Part shown: piece by piece, positions 6,367 to 9,852 of the stretch | Position numbering within the stretch: position 1 is the stretch's first letter | How the letters are laid out: every line of letters starts with the position of its first letter | Assembly: GCA_030450655.1 (NCBI GenBank) | Contig: JAKDIE010000031.1 | Span: 1-9,852 of the forward strand | Length of the DNA: 9,852 nucleotides | Direction: 5' to 3' | Source: Ruaniaceae bacterium | GTDB lineage: Bacteria > Actinomycetota > Actinomycetes > Actinomycetales > Actinomycetaceae | The notes under the pieces: generated by a model | What the model saw: only the letters and a program-made list of their open reading frames with translations | Database searches by the model: none | What the model was told of the DNA's origin: nothing | Position numbers and translations under genes: made by a program

Positions 6367-7626
6367 ATGACTTCATTTGAGGCCCGGCTGGGCGACGCCT
6401 CCGCAGAACTACCCGTCACCGATGGCACGATCCGTGCAACGGAGTTGAAGCAGTTCCCCACGGATCGCGGCCCGCTCATGACCTACGATCCGGGCTTCGT
6501 GAACACGGCGGCCTGCCGCTCATCGATCACGTACATCGACGGCGATGCGGGGATCCTCGAGTATCGCGGCTACCCCATTGAGCAGCTGGCGGCGGACTCG
6601 ACCTACCTTGAGACCGCGTACCTGCTTCTCGGCGGGCGCGTGGCTGTGGGGGATGAACTCGATTCGTGGCTCGACGACGTGAACCACCACCGCCTCATCC
6701 ACGAGAACGTGAAGGACATCATCAAGTCCTTCCGCTACGACGCCCACCCGATGTCCAAGCTGATGGCCGCCGTGGCGTCGCTCATGTCCTTCTACCCGGA
6801 CTCGCGGAACATCGATAACGCCGATATCCGCTTCCAGAACGTGGTGCGCCTACTCGCGAAGATGCCCACGATCGCCGCGTACGCGTACCGCCACTCGCTC
6901 GGCCGCGAGTACGTCCAGCCCACCGACGATCTGGGTTTCGTGGAGAACTTCCTGGCGATGATGTTCAAGCAGCAGCAGAGCAGGTTCGCGGCGGATCCGC
7001 GGCTGGTGCGGGCCGTGGAGGTGCTCTTCATCCTGCACGCGGATCACGAGCAGAACTGTTCGACGACGGCGGTGCGGACAGTTGCGAGCGCCGGTAACGA
7101 CCCGTACACCTCGATTGGGGCCGGAATCGGCGCCCTGTTTGGGCCCGCGCACGGTGGCGCGAACGAGGCAGTGCTGAAGATGCTGCGGGAGATTGGCTCG
7201 GTGGACCGCGTCCCCGAGTTCATCGAGGGCGTGAAGAACGGGAAGGGCCGGCTCATGGGGTTCGGCCACCGCGTCTACAAGAACTACGATCCGCGGGCGA
7301 AGGTCATCAAGGCGGCGGCGGACGACGTCTTCGAGGTCACCGGCGTGAACCCGCTGCTCCGGATTGCCGTGGAACTCGAGAGAATCGCGCTGGACGACGA
7401 GTACTTCATCTCGCGCAAGCTCTACCCGAACGTGGACTTCTACTCGGGGCTCATCTACGAGGCGCTCGGCCTGCCGCCGGAGATGTTCACCGTGATGTTC
7501 GCCGTTCCGCGCACCGCCGGCTGGCTCGCGCAGTGGGAGGAGCAGGTCTCGGATCCCGAGCAGCGCATCATCCGCCCGCAGCAGATCTACACGGGAGAGC
7601 GCAAACTCACGTACATCGTGGGGTAG
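6367..7626 (+). CDS. gltA: Citrate synthase
   Basis: Condenses acetyl-CoA and oxaloacetate to citrate, the entry step of the TCA cycle, in the cytosol. With the ATG at 6367 the protein is 419 residues, near the length of actinobacterial type II-like citrate synthases. Catalytic residues are His262 (GPAHGGAN), His301 (MGFGHRVYKNYDPRA) and Asp357 (YPNVDFYSG), equivalent to E. coli His264, His305 and Asp362. The conserved HADHEQNCST (224-233) and ITYIDGDAGILEYRGY (54-69) are also present. A GTG at 6313 would add 18 residues with no family-like character, so the ATG is preferred. The first 35 or so residues vary in this family. The gene stands alone, divergent from the uridylyltransferase, and is followed at once by a strong hairpin. 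A methylcitrate synthase is possible but the long N-terminal domain and the motif wording favour citrate synthase. Confidence 0.95.
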   Translation: MTSFEARLGDASAELPVTDGTIRATELKQFPTDRGPLMTYDPGFVNTAACRSSITYIDGDAGILEYRGYPIEQLAADSTYLETAYLLLGGRVAVGDELDSWLDDVNHHRLIHENVKDIIKSFRYDAHPMSKLMAAVASLMSFYPDSRNIDNADIRFQNVVRLLAKMPTIAAYAYRHSLGREYVQPTDDLGFVENFLAMMFKQQQSRFAADPRLVRAVEVLFILHADHEQNCSTTAVRTVASAGNDPYTSIGAGIGALFGPAHGGANEAVLKMLREIGSVDRVPEFIEGVKNGKGRLMGFGHRVYKNYDPRAKVIKAAADDVFEVTGVNPLLRIAVELERIALDDEYFISRKLYPNVDFYSGLIYEALGLPPEMFTVMFAVPRTAGWLAQWEEQVSDPEQRIIRPQQIYTGERKLTYIVG

Positions 7627-7628
7627 CG

Positions 7629-7651
7629 CGGCGGGGCATCCAGCCCCGCCG
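7629..7651 (+). terminator. GC hairpin after gltA, probable terminator
   Basis: A perfect 9-bp stem, CGGCGGGGC (7629-7637) and GCCCCGCCG (7643-7651), closes a 5-nt ATCCA loop starting 3 nt after the gltA stop. There is no T-tract, as is common for terminator-like hairpins in actinobacteria. Confidence 0.65.
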
Positions 7652-7690
7652 GCCCCGCTTGCACTCTCGCCCGGCGGACACCCTCCCATT

Positions 7691-7788
7691 GTCATTCTGC
7701 GCGGAGGCGTAGCCGTAGTCGCTGAACCCAGGCTCAAGGTCCTCACCCAACCGAGGCGACTGGGTCCAGCGGCTCCGCACAGAATGAC
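7691..7788. repeat. Imperfect 98-bp intergenic palindrome, probable dispersed repeat
   Basis: The outer arms GTCATTCTGCGCGGAG (7691-7706) and CTCCGCACAGAATGAC (7773-7788) pair at 15 of 16 positions (one C-A mismatch). Pairing continues brokenly inward, with alternative inner helices such as ACCCA (7726-7730) with TGGGT (7761-7765) or GTCGC (7718-7722) with GCGAC (7756-7760). It has no coding role between the two convergent genes. Termini of the GTCATTCTG...AGAATGAC type recall intergenic palindromic repeats seen scattered in many bacterial genomes. No clear target-site duplication flanks it. It might also act as a bidirectional transcription barrier for gltA and ilvD. With a single copy in the window, dispersal is inferred. 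Confidence 0.6.
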
Positions 7789-7791
7789 GAC

Positions 7792-7807
7792 GAGCGGGAG
7801 CCCGCTC
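7792..7807. terminator. Short GC hairpin in the gltA-ilvD gap
   Basis: GAGCGG (7792-7797) and CCGCTC (7802-7807) form a 6-bp stem with a 4-nt loop, 3 bp after the long palindrome and about 100 bp beyond the ilvD stop. It could help terminate ilvD transcription. There is no T-tract. The rest of the gap (7808-7908) shows only small GC repeats such as GGCC at 7834-7837 and 7849-7852. Confidence 0.35.
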
Positions 7808-7908
7808 CGCGATACTGACCGCAGGTAGTCTTCGGCCCGGATGCCAGCGGCCAGACCCAAGACGAGGGGAACCTCCGCCCCGTGCCGTGCCGAGGGATCT
7901 GGCGTCGG

Positions 7909-9753
7909 CTACTCGGGGACCTTTCGTGCCGCGCCCTTGTCTGCGGATTGGGCGAATTGCGCGAAGATGCGCAGCGCCGCCGAGACCTTGCGGTCGCGGG
8001 ACTTCGGCGTGTACCCGCGCTCCTCCGCGTGCGCACGCCGCTCGGCCAGTTCCACATCGTCCACGAGCAGCTCCACAGAGCGGCGCGCGATCGAGAACTG
8101 GATCAGGTCGCCGTCCTCCACAAGCGCAATCAACCCGCCCGCGGCGGCTTCCGGCGAGACGTGCCCCACGGAGAGACCGGACGATCCCCCGGAGAACCGG
8201 CCGTCCGTGATCAGCGCGCACTTCGGGCCCAACCCCACGCCCTTCAGGTACGAGGTGGGGTACAGCATCTCCTGCATCCCCGGCCCGCCCTTCGGCCCTT
8301 CGTAACGGACGACGACGACGTCCCCCGCCTCGATTGTGCCGGACAGGATCATCTCGACCGCCTCATCCTGAGACTCGGACACCTTCGCGCGCCCGGTGAA
8401 GTCCCATTGGTGCTCGGGCACCCCTGCGGTCTTCACGATCGCCCCATCCGGGGCCAGGTTTCCGTACAGGACCGCGAGGCCGCCGTCGGCCGTATACGCG
8501 TTCTCGACGGAGCGGATGCAGCCCTTGAGCGGGTCCGTGTCCAGGGACGCCCAGCGGTTCGTGGACGAGAACGCCTCCGTGGTGCGCACCCCGCCCGGGG
8601 CGGCGTGGAACAGCTCAATGGCCTCGGGATCCGCGCCTTCGCCGCGGATATCCCAGCGGCGCAACCACTCGTCGAGGCTCGGGGAGTGCACGGCGCGCAC
8701 GTTGCGGTCCAGCAGGCCGGCGCGATCGAGCTCGCCGATGATGGCGGGGATGCCGCCGGCGCGGTGCACGTCCTCCATGTAGAACTCGTGCGAGTTCGGC
8801 GCCACCTTGCAGATGCAGGGCGTGATGCGCGAGAGCTGATCGATGTCCCGCTGATCGAAATCGACCTCCGCCTCCTGCGCCGCGGCGAGCAGGTGCAGCA
8901 CGGTGTTGGTGGAGCCGCCCATGGCGACGTCCACGCGCATGGCGTTCATGAACGCCTCTTTGGTGGCGATTGAGCGCGGCAGGACTGAGGCGTCGTCGTC
9001 GAAGTAGTACTGCTTGGAGATCTCCACGATCAGGCGCCCGGCATTCTCGAAGAGGTCCTTGCGCGCGGAGGCGGTAGCCAGCGTGGAGCCGTTTCCGGGC
9101 TGGGCGAGGCCGATCACTTCGAGCAGGCAGTTCATCGAGTTCGCCGTGAACATGCCGGAGCAGGAGCCGCACGTGGGGCACGCGGATTCCTCGATGCGCT
9201 GGATCTCGGCGTCCGAGACCGTGGGATCCACGGCCTTGACCATCGCGTCCACGAGGTCGAGGCGCGTCACGGCGGTGCCGCCTTCCTCGATGATCGCCTT
9301 GCCAGCCTCCATCGGGCCGCCCGAGACGAACACCGCGGGGATGTTCAGGCGGAGCGCCGCGAGGAGCATTCCGGGGGTGATCTTGTCGCAGTTCGAGATG
9401 CAGACGAGGGCGTCCGCCTGGTGGGCGTTGACCATGTACTCCACCGAATCCGCGATCACCTCGCGGCTCGGAAGCGAGTAGAGCATGCCGTCGTGGCCCA
9501 TCGCGATGCCGTCGTCCACGGCGATGGTGTTGAACTCGCGGCCGATCCCGCCCGCCTCCTTGATGGCGCCGGCGACGAGCTGGCCCATGTCTTTGAGGTG
9601 CACGTGGCCGGGTACGAACTGGGTGAACGAGTTGGCAATCGCCACGATCGGCTTGCCGAAGTCCTCGTTCGTGAGGCCAGTAGCGCGCCAGAGGGCGCGG
9701 GCGCCGGCCATGTTGCGTCCATGAGTCGTGGTGCGTGAGCGGAGCTGTGGCAT
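7909..9753 (-). CDS. ilvD: Dihydroxy-acid dehydratase
   Basis: Iron-sulfur enzyme that dehydrates 2,3-dihydroxy-isovalerate and 2,3-dihydroxy-3-methylvalerate to the 2-keto acids leading to valine, isoleucine, leucine and pantothenate. The 614-residue product aligns motif for motif with E. coli IlvD. Metal and cluster residues are Asp81 (VDDGIAMGH), Cys122, Asp123 and Lys124 (SNCDK), Cys195 in [10 protein letters not shown] (191-200), Glu495 (GMQEML) and the probable general base Ser521 (GRFSGG). The position where plant-type [2Fe-2S] members have a third cysteine reads VPGHVHL, as in the oxygen-sensitive E. coli-type enzyme. The ATG at 9753 is chosen because [26 protein letters not shown] is the family N-terminus; a further upstream ATG at 9840 would add 29 unconserved residues. 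It stands alone here, with no other ilv gene in view. Confidence 0.96.
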   Translation of the reverse strand: MPQLRSRTTTHGRNMAGARALWRATGLTNEDFGKPIVAIANSFTQFVPGHVHLKDMGQLVAGAIKEAGGIGREFNTIAVDDGIAMGHDGMLYSLPSREVIADSVEYMVNAHQADALVCISNCDKITPGMLLAALRLNIPAVFVSGGPMEAGKAIIEEGGTAVTRLDLVDAMVKAVDPTVSDAEIQRIEESACPTCGSCSGMFTANSMNCLLEVIGLAQPGNGSTLATASARKDLFENAGRLIVEISKQYYFDDDASVLPRSIATKEAFMNAMRVDVAMGGSTNTVLHLLAAAQEAEVDFDQRDIDQLSRITPCICKVAPNSHEFYMEDVHRAGGIPAIIGELDRAGLLDRNVRAVHSPSLDEWLRRWDIRGEGADPEAIELFHAAPGGVRTTEAFSSTNRWASLDTDPLKGCIRSVENAYTADGGLAVLYGNLAPDGAIVKTAGVPEHQWDFTGRAKVSESQDEAVEMILSGTIEAGDVVVVRYEGPKGGPGMQEMLYPTSYLKGVGLGPKCALITDGRFSGGSSGLSVGHVSPEAAAGGLIALVEDGDLIQFSIARRSVELLVDDVELAERRAHAEERGYTPKSRDRKVSAALRIFAQFAQSADKGAARKVPE

Positions 9754-9760
9754 GACGCCG

Positions 9761-9766
9761 ATACTA
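9761..9766 (-). promoter_or_regulatory. -10-like element of ilvD (possible leaderless start)
   Basis: TAGTAT on the minus strand lies 7 nt before the ilvD ATG, so the first transcribed base would be at or next to the start codon, and no Shine-Dalgarno sequence is present. No convincing -35 is seen. The remaining upstream DNA to 9852 shows nothing else I can name. Confidence 0.4.
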
Positions 9767-9852
9767 CGCCGGTGCGTCCCGGAGTGACTGTGGGTCTCGC
9801 CACGCCCCCGCGTGATCGCGCGGGCGACTCCCCGGGACACACCCGCCCGCCG

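Noticed and set aside
6850..7860. 336-codon minus-strand frame across gltA and the following gap
   Set aside because: The composition is Arg/His/Asp-rich and antisense to citrate synthase, whose catalytic motifs are intact. It also crosses the terminator hairpin and palindrome.
7882..8973. 363-codon plus-strand frame opposite ilvD
   Set aside because: It is a mirror of the conserved dehydratase reading frame, with low-complexity Arg/His/Gly composition.
9754..9840. N-terminal extension of IlvD from the ATG at 9840
   Set aside because: The 29 extra residues are Arg/Gly/His-rich and unlike any family N-terminus, while [14 protein letters not shown] matches the family start exactly.

Overview
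This is a high-GC (by eye well above 60%), densely coded stretch with actinobacterial character. The evidence is strong G/C third-position bias, a citrate synthase close to the Corynebacterium/Actinomyces type, a Zur-type operator, frequent GTG starts, and several starts that look leaderless. I would place it in Actinomycetia, perhaps near Actinomycetaceae or Micrococcales, but the family-level placement is a guess. Most of the content is core metabolism and ion homeostasis. I found no phage, CRISPR array, toxin-antitoxin pair, insertion sequence, tRNA or rRNA.

Layout. (1) 1-1987, minus: a membrane-bound proton-pumping pyrophosphatase (hppA), open at the left edge, so its C-terminus lies outside the window. 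Its motifs match the divergent Bacteroides/Cellulomonas-like subgroup rather than the classical one. (2) 2087-4860, plus: a zinc (or related metal) ABC importer operon. An almost perfect Zur-like palindrome sits 14 bp before a lipoprotein solute-binding protein with a His-rich loop, followed by the permease and the ATPase, the last two overlapping by 4 bp. (3) 4875-6260, minus: a UDPGP-family UTP-glucose-1-phosphate uridylyltransferase, convergent with the ATPase gene. (4) 6367-7626, plus: citrate synthase (gltA), divergent from the uridylyltransferase across about 106 bp. (5) 7627-7908: a 282-bp gap between convergent genes holding a strong GC hairpin just after gltA, a roughly 98-bp imperfect palindrome with long terminal arms (probably a dispersed repeat), and another hairpin. 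(6) 7909-9753, minus: dihydroxy-acid dehydratase (ilvD), followed by 99 bp of upstream sequence to the window edge.

How the parts relate. Only the zinc importer is a clear functional unit. UDP-glucose synthesis releases pyrophosphate, which the pump could use, but the two genes are not co-transcribed and any link is speculative. Citrate synthase and dihydroxy-acid dehydratase feed the TCA cycle and branched-chain amino acid synthesis. The points most worth a second look are the Zur-box/His-loop importer, the intergenic palindrome, the divergent pyrophosphatase, and the -10-like hexamers 6-7 nt before three start codons. I do not see a previously undescribed multi-gene system here.
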